This document shows, in pieces, positions 1 through 6,149 of a stretch of 6,683 bases of DNA. The notes beneath the pieces are model-generated. The model ran no database searches and was not told where the DNA came from. It saw only the letters and a list, made by a program, of their open reading frames with translations. The stretch covers positions 1 to 6,683 of the forward strand of contig CALJWY010000189.1 in NCBI GenBank assembly GCA_937974465.1. Reading direction: 5' to 3'. Source of the stretch: an uncultured Lysobacterales bacterium (GTDB lineage: Bacteria; Pseudomonadota; Gammaproteobacteria; Xanthomonadales; SZUA-36). How positions within the stretch are numbered: position 1 is the first letter of the stretch; each line of letters opens with the position of its first letter. Both the position numbers and the translations under genes were made by a program.

Positions 1-1884
1 ATCATGCAGGATATTCCACAGATTCCGGACTCCATTAAAGCGAGCCTCAACCGTTATCAGAATGTGCGTTCGGCCGGTTTCCTGGACTGGACAGAGGATA
101 GTAAAGGAATTTATATCAGTACCCGTTTCGGAGATGTAAGCCAGGTGCATCGGGTTGATCATGCTGGCGGCGCCCGGCATCAAATGACCTTTTTTGATGA
201 GCCGGTTGGCGGGCTTCAGCGTCAACCCGGGGGCAACTCGATGGTGTTCACCATGGATGCAGGGGGCAGCGAGTTTTCACAGATATTTTTGCTGGACCCC
301 GCCAGCAGCGATGAAGCCGTCATGTTAACGGATGGACAGTCACGCAATGGGTCCGTGGTATGGGACAGGACAGGCGACTGGATAGCCTATCGAAGCACGC
401 GGCGCAACGGCGCCTCCAACGACGTCTGGATGATGGACGTATCCAATTCAGAAACTGCGCGCATGGTATTGGAGTCGCCGGATGGCACCAACTGGAGTGC
501 GTCCGATTTTTCTGCGGATAACCGCCAACTGTTAATTGGAAACTATGTTGGCAATGCCGATTCCAGGATTTACCTGCTGGATATAGCATCCGGCAACTTG
601 CGTTTGCTGGCTGGTAATGCTGACAACCCCAGTTCGAATTTTCCGATTGCGTTTGACCACGATGGCAAGGGTTTCTGGTTTGTCACCGACGTCAATGGGG
701 ACTTTCGCCAATTGGCATGGCAGTCGTTGCAAGAAGGCTCCAGCCCGGTTGTCCTGACCGGCGATATTCCCTGGAACGTGGAAGGCGCCGATATCTCCGA
801 AGACCGCCAGCGTGGTGTTTTTTCAGTCAACGCCGATGGGTTGTCACAGGTGTTTCTGCTCGATATGGTCAAGCGCGAATTTACCCCGGTGAAAAACATC
901 CCCGTCGGCCTTGTGTACGGTTTGGAATTCAGCCCGGATGGCAGCAGGCTGGGTATGACTTTAAATACACCGAGCACACCCAGTGACAGTTTTGTTCTGA
1001 AGCTTGGCAGCAGTCCCCTGGAATATGGTGAATTGGTACGCTGGACATTTAGCGAAGTCGGTGGTCTGGACACCAATACTTTTGTAGAGCCTGAGCTGGT
1101 TCATTACCCGACTTTTGACAGTAACAACGGTGGTCCGGACTCCATACCCGCATGGGTTTACAAACCGGCCGGCGAGGGGCCCCATCCGGTTATTATCATT
1201 ATTCATGGTGGTCCTGAAGGGCAGTCGCGGCCCTCGTTCAGCAGTACCTACCAGATGTGGTTGCAGAAACTGGGTGCGGTTTTGATACGACCCAATGTGC
1301 GCGGTTCCGCCGGTTACGGTAAGTACTATATGGGACTCGATAACGGCTTTAAGCGTGAAGACTCGGTCAAGGATATCGGTGCATTGCTTGACTGGATCGC
1401 CACTCAGCCCGATATGGACAGCGAACGGGTTGCGGTGTATGGCGGCAGTTATGGCGGTTACATGGTGCTGGCGAGTGCGGTTCACTACAGCGATCGCCTT
1501 AATGCAGCCGTGGATGTGGTTGGGATAAGCAATTTTGTGACCTTCCTTGAAAACACCCAGGACTACCGGCGTGATCTCAGGCGTGCCGAGTATGGTGACG
1601 AGCGTGATCCTGCAATGCGCAAACACCTGCAGGCCATCAGCCCCTTAAACCATGTTGATAAGATAAAGGTCCCCATGTTTGTCGTTCAGGGCCAAAACGA
1701 TCCAAGGGTGCCGGTTACAGAGGCGATCCAGGTGGTTGATGCCCTTCGCGCACAAGGTGAATCAGTCTGGTATATGAACGCCCTGAATGAAGGCCATGGA
1801 TACAGAAAGAAAGAAAACCGGGATGTCTACCAGCAAGCCACAATCATGTTCCTGCAGAAATACCTGGTGGGTGACGGGCAGTAA
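1..1884 (+). CDS. S9-family serine peptidase (prolyl oligopeptidase / acylaminoacyl-peptidase type), 5' end cut by window
   Basis: This protein probably cleaves short peptides, removing N-terminal dipeptides or acylated residues or cutting after proline, as S9 enzymes do. The frame is open to base 1, and the first ATG (base 4) is probably internal. Relatives usually carry an N-terminal signal peptide that is not visible here, so the protein is likely exported but its start is missing. Numbering from that ATG (626 residues), about 20-340 form a beta-propeller made of repeated strands such as SPDGSRLGM, and about 385-626 form the alpha/beta-hydrolase domain. The catalytic triad is intact: Ser482 in GGSYGGYM, Asp566 in GQNDPRVP and His598 in NEGHGY. 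HGGPEG (401-406) and RGSAGYG supply the usual oxyanion-side loops. No frameshift is seen. The TAA stop is followed after 37 bases by the end of a convergent gene. Family assignment is firm; exact specificity is unknown. Confidence 0.93.
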   Translation: MMQDIPQIPDSIKASLNRYQNVRSAGFLDWTEDSKGIYISTRFGDVSQVHRVDHAGGARHQMTFFDEPVGGLQRQPGGNSMVFTMDAGGSEFSQIFLLDPASSDEAVMLTDGQSRNGSVVWDRTGDWIAYRSTRRNGASNDVWMMDVSNSETARMVLESPDGTNWSASDFSADNRQLLIGNYVGNADSRIYLLDIASGNLRLLAGNADNPSSNFPIAFDHDGKGFWFVTDVNGDFRQLAWQSLQEGSSPVVLTGDIPWNVEGADISEDRQRGVFSVNADGLSQVFLLDMVKREFTPVKNIPVGLVYGLEFSPDGSRLGMTLNTPSTPSDSFVLKLGSSPLEYGELVRWTFSEVGGLDTNTFVEPELVHYPTFDSNNGGPDSIPAWVYKPAGEGPHPVIIIIHGGPEGQSRPSFSSTYQMWLQKLGAVLIRPNVRGSAGYGKYYMGLDNGFKREDSVKDIGALLDWIATQPDMDSERVAVYGGSYGGYMVLASAVHYSDRLNAAVDVVGISNFVTFLENTQDYRRDLRRAEYGDERDPAMRKHLQAISPLNHVDKIKVPMFVVQGQNDPRVPVTEAIQVVDALRAQGESVWYMNALNEGHGYRKKENRDVYQQATIMFLQKYLVGDGQ

Positions 1885-1897
1885 AACCTCATAGGCA

Positions 1898-1928
1898 GGG
1901 CTGAAGCCATTGCTTGCGGCTTCAGTCC
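1898..1928. terminator. Hairpin between convergent genes, possible bidirectional terminator
   Basis: A perfect 8-bp inverted repeat (CTGAAGCC at 1901-1908, GGCTTCAG at 1918-1925) encloses a 9-base loop. It extends outward by three more pairs, one of them G-T. It lies between the stop of the S9 peptidase and the end of the HAD gene, and its right arm covers the HAD stop codon. Neither side has a good T-tract: the minus-strand side has only TTTT about ten bases out, and the plus-strand side has none. Position and symmetry suggest transcript end formation, but classical intrinsic termination is uncertain. Confidence 0.45.
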
Positions 1929-2647
1929 CGCACAAAAGCAGTTAGCTCGGCTGGTGATTGAATCACCAGGTCAGGTTGCTGGCTCCAGCTTTCCGGCCGG
2001 GCACCGCTATGGGTAACAACAATCGAGGTTACCGTAGCGGCGGGCCCCAGCCGTTTGGCCAGGTCACGGCTGAAGATCACGTCGGCAATATGATCGCCAA
2101 TATAGACAACTGACTGCCCGTTCGCCTGGCCAAATATTTCCTGCAGACATTGCACACCGCCGTGGGCGGCTGGCTTCTGCTCATGCTCAAGTAATCCTTC
2201 GTATCCAATCACAGAATTGAAATACCCACCGAGTCCATTGGCATCAAGCACCCGGCTTATGTTGCGGGTAGAGTTGGCAGAGCAAATACCCTGCGGTACG
2301 GACGCAAGCGCCTGCACTGTGCTTGCTACGTGTTCAAACAGGGTGACCTCGGTTTCGTCCAGCATTTGGTGGCCATCCCACATCGGGCCCGCTTCTTCAA
2401 TCTCGGCATCGTTCATACCAAAAAAATCGCGGTAGAGTTCACGCCAGTGTTCCGCTGCGTGATTTGCCACATGATAGGCCGATTCACTTTGCAGGCAAGA
2501 GGGCAGGTTAGCGCCGGTTAGCCGAGGGGCGACCTTTGCCAGGATCTGCTTGGTAATCGCTATGTTTTTGGCTGCAGAATTCGCCAGTGTGCCATCGAAA
2601 TCCCACAAGACTGCATCTATGGTTTGATTTTTTTTGATCTGGATCAT
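1922..2647 (-). CDS. HAD-superfamily hydrolase (phosphoglycolate phosphatase / beta-phosphoglucomutase-like)
   Basis: This is a 241-residue cytosolic HAD-fold protein, probably a phosphatase acting on a small phosphorylated metabolite. All four HAD motifs are visible: motif I DFDGT with nucleophile Asp16 and acid/base Asp18; motif II Ser123 in ICSANS; motif III Lys158 in EQKPAA; and motif IV GDHIAD with Asp185 and Asp189 for Mg2+. Residues of about 20-110 form an alpha-helical C1 cap, as in the Gph/PGM group. Length is usual for the family. The ATG at 2647 is supported by an in-frame TAA seven codons upstream (2666-2668) and by motif I starting near residue 14. No Shine-Dalgarno sequence precedes it. 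Codons 5-7 contain a run of eight A. The gene diverges from the exported-protein gene and converges on the S9 peptidase, so its neighbours give no clue to the substrate. Confidence 0.9.
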   Translation of the reverse strand: MIQIKKNQTIDAVLWDFDGTLANSAAKNIAITKQILAKVAPRLTGANLPSCLQSESAYHVANHAAEHWRELYRDFFGMNDAEIEEAGPMWDGHQMLDETEVTLFEHVASTVQALASVPQGICSANSTRNISRVLDANGLGGYFNSVIGYEGLLEHEQKPAAHGGVQCLQEIFGQANGQSVVYIGDHIADVIFSRDLAKRLGPAATVTSIVVTHSGARPESWSQQPDLVIQSPAELTAFVRD

Positions 2648-2695
2648 GGTTTTAACAGGTGTTGATTAATTTATTTCGATGCCATCACAATCAGG

Positions 2696-2721
2696 GTGTA
2701 TATTGTAATATGTTAATACAC
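2696..2721. repeat. Overlapping AT-rich dyads, possible operator
   Basis: Two inverted repeats overlap here. GTGTAT (2696-2701) pairs with ATACAC (2716-2721), and the inner ATATT-GT-AATAT (2700-2711) is a perfect 5-bp dyad. Their centres differ by three bases, so they are not one palindrome. They coincide with the best -10-like sequences of the divergent region, which is where a repressor site would sit. No known regulator consensus is matched, and an AT-rich stretch gives such symmetry by chance fairly easily. Confidence 0.25.
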
Positions 2722-2774
2722 GGAGCCAGCAGTTGTTCCAGGCAAAAGAGTCAAGCTGGCCAACATCCGAACAC

Positions 2775-2778
2775 GGAG
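2775..2778 (+). promoter_or_regulatory. Ribosome binding site of the exported DUF302-like protein
   Basis: GGAG lies eight bases before the ATG at 2787, a near-ideal spacing. An in-frame TAA at 2781-2783 sits between this site and the start codon, so no longer reading frame is possible and the start is fixed. Confidence 0.8.
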
Positions 2779-2786
2779 ATTAAAAC

Positions 2787-3695
2787 ATGAAAACCCTGAA
2801 TTCTCTCTCAGTGCTGCTGCTGGCAATGATATTTTCAGCCCAGGCGATCGCCAAAGATACCCTCTATAAACCTTTTGTCAATGCATCGGCAGGCCCGGGT
2901 ACATTGGCAGAACAGACTGCTGCAACAGTTGCGGCACTCGAAGGAGCAGGCTTTGAAGTTGTGGGTCAATATTCTCCTCTCGACGACACCAATATCATCG
3001 TTGTCACCAATGACGACTTAAAAAAGGTTGCATCGATGTCAGATCGTGGTGGCTATGCCGCCGGCCAGCGTGTCAGCGTGACTGAGACCGATGGCAATGT
3101 CGAGGTCTCATTTATCAACCCCGTTTATATCCAGTATGCCTACCGGCTTGAAGGTGATTTGGCCCCGGTTTCTGAAGCGCTTTCAGAGGGTCTTGGAAAC
3201 ACCGGCACCTGTGGTGGTGGCGATAAGAAAATGACCGCCAAGAAACTCGGCAAATACCATTACATGATGGGTATGCAATATTTTGACGATCCCTCAGAGT
3301 TGGGTGAGTTTGAATCGTATGAAGCAGCAGTCGCTGCCGTGGAAGCCGGCCTGGCCGTTGAGGGCGACAGCCTCAGCCAGGTTTACCGCATCGACATTCC
3401 GGGTAAAGAGCAGACCGTTTTCGGTGTTGGCATGAAAATGACCAACGAAGATGAAATGGATCTTGATTCAGCCTTCCAGATGAGTATCGTCGATTTTGAA
3501 GGCTGCAAGAAACGTGCTTACTTTCCTTACGAAGTACTGGTTAACGGCAAAGAGGTTGAGGCCCTGCACATGCGTTTCCGCATGGCCGTACATTTTCCCA
3601 ATCTCAGCATGATGGGACAGCACGGTTTCACAAAACTGATATCGGCCCCGGGTGCGATTGAAAAGGCACTGGAGAAAATGGTCGGCGCTGAATAA
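2787..3695 (+). CDS. Exported DUF302-like protein, probably two-domain
   Basis: A 302-residue protein of unknown function, probably periplasmic. Residues 1-22 are a Sec signal peptide: a basic start (MK), a hydrophobic core LSVLLLAMIF, and an AIA cleavage site before Lys23. Residues of about 38-137 resemble the DUF302 fold: a helix ending in GAGFEVVGQ, a strand NIIVVTN, then VTETDGNVEVSFINP. Residues of about 157-302 look like a diverged second copy (YEAAVAAVEAGL, then VYRIDIPGKEQTVFGVG, then a closing strand near 248-268). The mature protein has exactly two cysteines, Cys142 in the interdomain linker and Cys240 in the second domain, which could form a disulfide. Met and His cluster at about 158-163 and 261-279. 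No lipobox or membrane anchor is seen. It is a single-gene unit with its own RBS and terminator. The DUF302 resemblance is by eye; domain 1 is clearer than domain 2. Confidence 0.85.
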   Translation: MKTLNSLSVLLLAMIFSAQAIAKDTLYKPFVNASAGPGTLAEQTAATVAALEGAGFEVVGQYSPLDDTNIIVVTNDDLKKVASMSDRGGYAAGQRVSVTETDGNVEVSFINPVYIQYAYRLEGDLAPVSEALSEGLGNTGTCGGGDKKMTAKKLGKYHYMMGMQYFDDPSELGEFESYEAAVAAVEAGLAVEGDSLSQVYRIDIPGKEQTVFGVGMKMTNEDEMDLDSAFQMSIVDFEGCKKRAYFPYEVLVNGKEVEALHMRFRMAVHFPNLSMMGQHGFTKLISAPGAIEKALEKMVGAE

Positions 3696-3718
3696 CTTAA
3701 TAGGTTTTGCGTCGCAAG

Positions 3719-3748
3719 AGGCCGGATTTTAATCCGGCCTTTTGTTTT
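3719..3748 (+). terminator. Rho-independent terminator of the DUF302-like gene
   Basis: An 8-bp GC-rich stem (GGCCGGAT at 3720-3727, ATCCGGCC at 3732-3739) with a TTTA loop is extended by one A-T pair and followed directly by TTTTGTTTT. It lies 23 bases after the TAA of the exported protein. It ends exactly where the convergent methyltransferase gene stops (3749), so the same stem could slow minus-strand transcription too, though its minus-strand side lacks a T-tract. Confidence 0.9.
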
Positions 3749-4363
3749 CTAATGACTTGCTGTGCCCCAGTAGTTAAATGAAGCCGGTTTCCAGCCTGGC
3801 AGGTACATGGTTTGTAAATCACTGCATTTGAAACCGGATCGCTTTAACAAGTCGGGAATGGGCCGATCGAGGTTGCAGCCCCCGGAAAACTTTTTCCAGA
3901 CCGGGTTCAGACGGTTTTGCCAACGCCGCACGCTTTCATCCGGCGCCACGCCATGCTCGCAGAAGATCAGCTTGCCGCCGGGCTTTAAAACACGCCCGAT
4001 TTCGTCCAGCGCTGCCTCAGTTTCGGGAATCGTGCACAGCGTATAGGTCATCACGACCGTGTCCACGCAATTGTTCTCCAACGGAATGGATTCTGCACCT
4101 GACTGGATAAACTCAGCATCCAGGTGATGCTGCCTGGCATTTTTCTGCGCGATCGCCCACATCTCGGCTGAAGGCTCCAAGCCCCAGATGTGGCTAACTC
4201 TTGTTACATCATAAAACGGCATATTGAGACCGCTACCAATACCGATCTCCAACACCTGTCCCTGTGCCAATGGCACAACCTTTTCGCGTTGTCGCATGGT
4301 CGGTTTCTGGCCACAGACACTATGAACCAGTTTTGGCAGTATGTGTTTGCTATAAATACCCAT
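3749..4363 (-). CDS. Class I SAM-dependent methyltransferase, METTL7/TMT1-like
   Basis: A 204-residue cytosolic methyltransferase that should transfer a methyl group from S-adenosylmethionine to a small molecule. Numbering from the TTG one codon upstream (205 residues), motif I is VLEIGIGSG (38-46), acidic Glu64 in LEPS should bind the ribose, GAES is at 90-93, Asp102 begins motif II, and RVLKPGGKLIF (125-135) is motif III. The later EHG (137-139) and GCNLDRP (163-169) recall animal METTL7A/B, now known as alkyl-thiol methyltransferases, so a thiol or other soft nucleophile is a possible substrate; this is inference. I chose the ATG at 4363 over the TTG at 4366. Neither has a Shine-Dalgarno sequence, consistent with coupling to the upstream gene, whose stop is 25 bases away. 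It is probably the last gene of the three-gene operon. UbiE-type quinone or lipid methyltransferases are the alternative reading. Confidence 0.88.
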   Translation of the reverse strand: MGIYSKHILPKLVHSVCGQKPTMRQREKVVPLAQGQVLEIGIGSGLNMPFYDVTRVSHIWGLEPSAEMWAIAQKNARQHHLDAEFIQSGAESIPLENNCVDTVVMTYTLCTIPETEAALDEIGRVLKPGGKLIFCEHGVAPDESVRRWQNRLNPVWKKFSGGCNLDRPIPDLLKRSGFKCSDLQTMYLPGWKPASFNYWGTASH

Positions 4364-4388
4364 CAATACGGAACGTTTTTTGCGGGTC

Positions 4389-6122
4389 TTAGCCGGTCAC
4401 TTTTCGAAGCAGGGCACGGCCGACAAAACGGGCCTTATTGGCCAGGCTGAAGCGGTCCAGGTTGGTCTTTACAATTCCCTTGGTGAAGCGGGTGCGCTTG
4501 GAATAATCTATATTCACATCGACGATGACCGGTTTGTTTTGGTCCGCCATCGCAATTGCTCTTTGTATTCCTTCTTTACAGTCGGAATTGTTTTCAATGC
4601 TGACGAATCCGCAACCCGTGGCATCTGCAACGCCGGAGATGTTTACCTTGTGCAGCACTGAGCAGGTTTTCCGGTTGTAGGGGATTTCCTGGGCCTGTGA
4701 AATCTGTGAAAGCTCGCCATCGTTGAATACAAAAAAGATACCTCCCAGTGCCAGTGTTGCGGCGGTGAGGGTCTCCATGCAGGTCATCAGGAATGCGCCA
4801 TCGCCGATAATTCCAACCACCTGCTGTTCCGGGTTCGCCAGCTTTGCGGCAGTAACGGCGGGCGTACAATATCCCATGCAGTTGAAGTCGGTGGGAGAGA
4901 TGAACCCTCTTGCCCTGTGGATCGGCATCAATTCGGCAGTCAAGAATGTGTGGTTGCCATCGTCAACGACAACGATTGCATCGTCATCAAGTTGCTGGCG
5001 TAATTCGGCAAAAAAGCGGCCGGGGTTAACCCGGTCTCCACTGTCGTGCGCGAGCCATTCCTGCTGGTAGGCTGTCTTGTCTTTTTTTATCATTGACTGC
5101 AAGGCGCCATCGTCTGACTTGGCTTCGCCAAGCTCAAGCAATGCCTGGTAAAGGGCTGCCAGCACCAGCCTGGAATCCCCCTCAATAGTTACGCTTGCGG
5201 GGTAGTTGGCGTTGAAAACACTGGCGTTGATATCCGTGTGGATCAGGTTTGCCGGGGGTTCAACACCATAGCTGGCTGTACCGATTTCGCTGAAGCGGGT
5301 GCCGACTGCCAGCATGCAATCACAATGCTTGAACGCGTTTTCAGCCGCTGGAACGGCGGCCTGTCCAAAGCTCATGCCGGTATGCAATGGATGGTTGGCG
5401 GGGAAGGAACTGAGACCTTGCAGGGTTGTTGAGACCGGTGCATTCAGGAATTCAGCAATGCTGATACTCAATTCGCTTGCATCAACGGCGCCCCAGCCGA
5501 GAAATAAGCCCGGCTTTTTAGCGTCGTATAGCTGTCGCGCTGCCCGCTTGATGGCATCCGCATCAAGTGCGGAAGTGTCCTGCCCGGGCTCAAAGGCGGG
5601 GGTTCCGGAAACCTCGCCGGGAAACAGTTGCAGGTTCACCGGGACTTCGACAAATACCGGCCCCGGCTCGCCATGGTTGGCTATTCGGTAAGCCTCGTAT
5701 ATGGTCGGGATGATATCTTCATGTGTTTCAATTTTATAGGTTTTCTTGGTGATGGGGGCAAGCAGTGCGTGCTGGTCAATGTCATGCAGCTGGTATTTTT
5801 TATCGACATCTGTGCGGATACCGCCGGAGACAATCAACATGGGAATACCATCGAGAAATGCTTCACCAATACCGCTGGCCGCATGTGTAACACCGGCTGC
5901 CGGAACGATCAGCAAGGTACCCGTGTGATCGGATGTGCGGCTGATGGCATCCGCCATGAACGCGGCTCCGCCTTCGTGGGTAACGAGCACGGGCTGGATC
6001 TGTTCGGATTTATTCAGTTCATCATAGGTTTCAGTGTTGTGGACACCCGGTATGCCAAAGGTGTACCTGACACCAACTTGCTCCAATGCGTAGCGAACTA
6101 ACCATGCGCCTGTTTTCTTCAT
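4389..6122 (-). CDS. Thiamine-diphosphate-dependent enzyme, acetolactate synthase superfamily, specificity unknown
   Basis: A 577-residue ThDP enzyme expected to make or cleave a C-C bond next to a carbonyl (2-oxo-acid decarboxylase, carboligase or lyase). Three domains are seen in the usual order: PYR (about 1-170), with FGIPG at 22-26 and catalytic Glu50 in THEGGAAFMAD; a central domain (about 190-335); and PP (about 365-540), with Mg/ThDP motif GDG (440-442) and its partner Asn467 in FNDGE. It is therefore probably active. Oddities: the usual SGPG-ATN loop reads PAAGVTH (74-80), there is a Cys415-x3-Cys419 pair just before the PP core, and a basic tail follows residue 540. It is not an obvious biosynthetic IlvB, since no small-subunit gene is adjacent and substrate-site signatures differ. 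The ATG at 6122 has a purine-rich AGAGAA four bases upstream and gives the standard start MKKTGAWLV. It follows the FAD dehydrogenase by 27 bases and precedes the methyltransferase by 25, so one operon is likely. Confidence 0.9.
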   Translation of the reverse strand: MKKTGAWLVRYALEQVGVRYTFGIPGVHNTETYDELNKSEQIQPVLVTHEGGAAFMADAISRTSDHTGTLLIVPAAGVTHAASGIGEAFLDGIPMLIVSGGIRTDVDKKYQLHDIDQHALLAPITKKTYKIETHEDIIPTIYEAYRIANHGEPGPVFVEVPVNLQLFPGEVSGTPAFEPGQDTSALDADAIKRAARQLYDAKKPGLFLGWGAVDASELSISIAEFLNAPVSTTLQGLSSFPANHPLHTGMSFGQAAVPAAENAFKHCDCMLAVGTRFSEIGTASYGVEPPANLIHTDINASVFNANYPASVTIEGDSRLVLAALYQALLELGEAKSDDGALQSMIKKDKTAYQQEWLAHDSGDRVNPGRFFAELRQQLDDDAIVVVDDGNHTFLTAELMPIHRARGFISPTDFNCMGYCTPAVTAAKLANPEQQVVGIIGDGAFLMTCMETLTAATLALGGIFFVFNDGELSQISQAQEIPYNRKTCSVLHKVNISGVADATGCGFVSIENNSDCKEGIQRAIAMADQNKPVIVDVNIDYSKRTRFTKGIVKTNLDRFSLANKARFVGRALLRKVTG

Positions 6123-6149
6123 GATGTTCTCTTTGAAATCCTTTGCTGT

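Larger units (their letters stand above)
2648..2786. promoter_or_regulatory. Divergent intergenic region (HAD gene / DUF302-like gene)
   Basis: These 139 bases must hold the start signals for both flanking genes. The left half is AT-rich. Weak -10-like hexamers on the plus strand are TATATT (2699-2704) and TAATAT (2706-2711), but neither has a convincing -35 box at 16-18 bases, so no promoter is called precisely. The right half (2721-2774) is GC-richer and would be the 5' leader of the plus-strand gene. It contains small inverted repeats (GCCAGC at 2725-2730 with GCTGGC at 2755-2760). Confidence 0.4.

Noticed and set aside
570..1076. A 168-codon minus-strand open frame opposite the beta-propeller region
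   Set aside because: Same reasoning: it overlaps the real gene completely, and its composition is rich in Ser, Pro and Arg, as expected of an antisense frame.
961..1626. A 221-codon open frame on the minus strand opposite the S9 peptidase
   Set aside because: It lies wholly opposite a strongly conserved catalytic domain, its translation resembles no family and is low in domain-like structure, and no ribosome binding site precedes it. It is a shadow of the real gene.
3707..3717. Small inverted repeat TTGCG-T-CGCAA between the DUF302-like gene and its terminator
   Set aside because: The usable stem is only four pairs, and it lies right beside a much stronger terminator hairpin. Chance is the simplest explanation.
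5628..6101. A 157-codon plus-strand open frame opposite the ThDP enzyme
   Set aside because: It is antisense to the conserved PYR domain, has no recognisable motif, and has no supporting start signals.
4389..6122. Naming the ThDP enzyme as acetolactate synthase large subunit (ilvB)
   Set aside because: The superfamily fits, but the PAAGVTH loop, the lack of an adjacent regulatory subunit gene and the FAD-dehydrogenase context argue against the biosynthetic enzyme, so no symbol is given.
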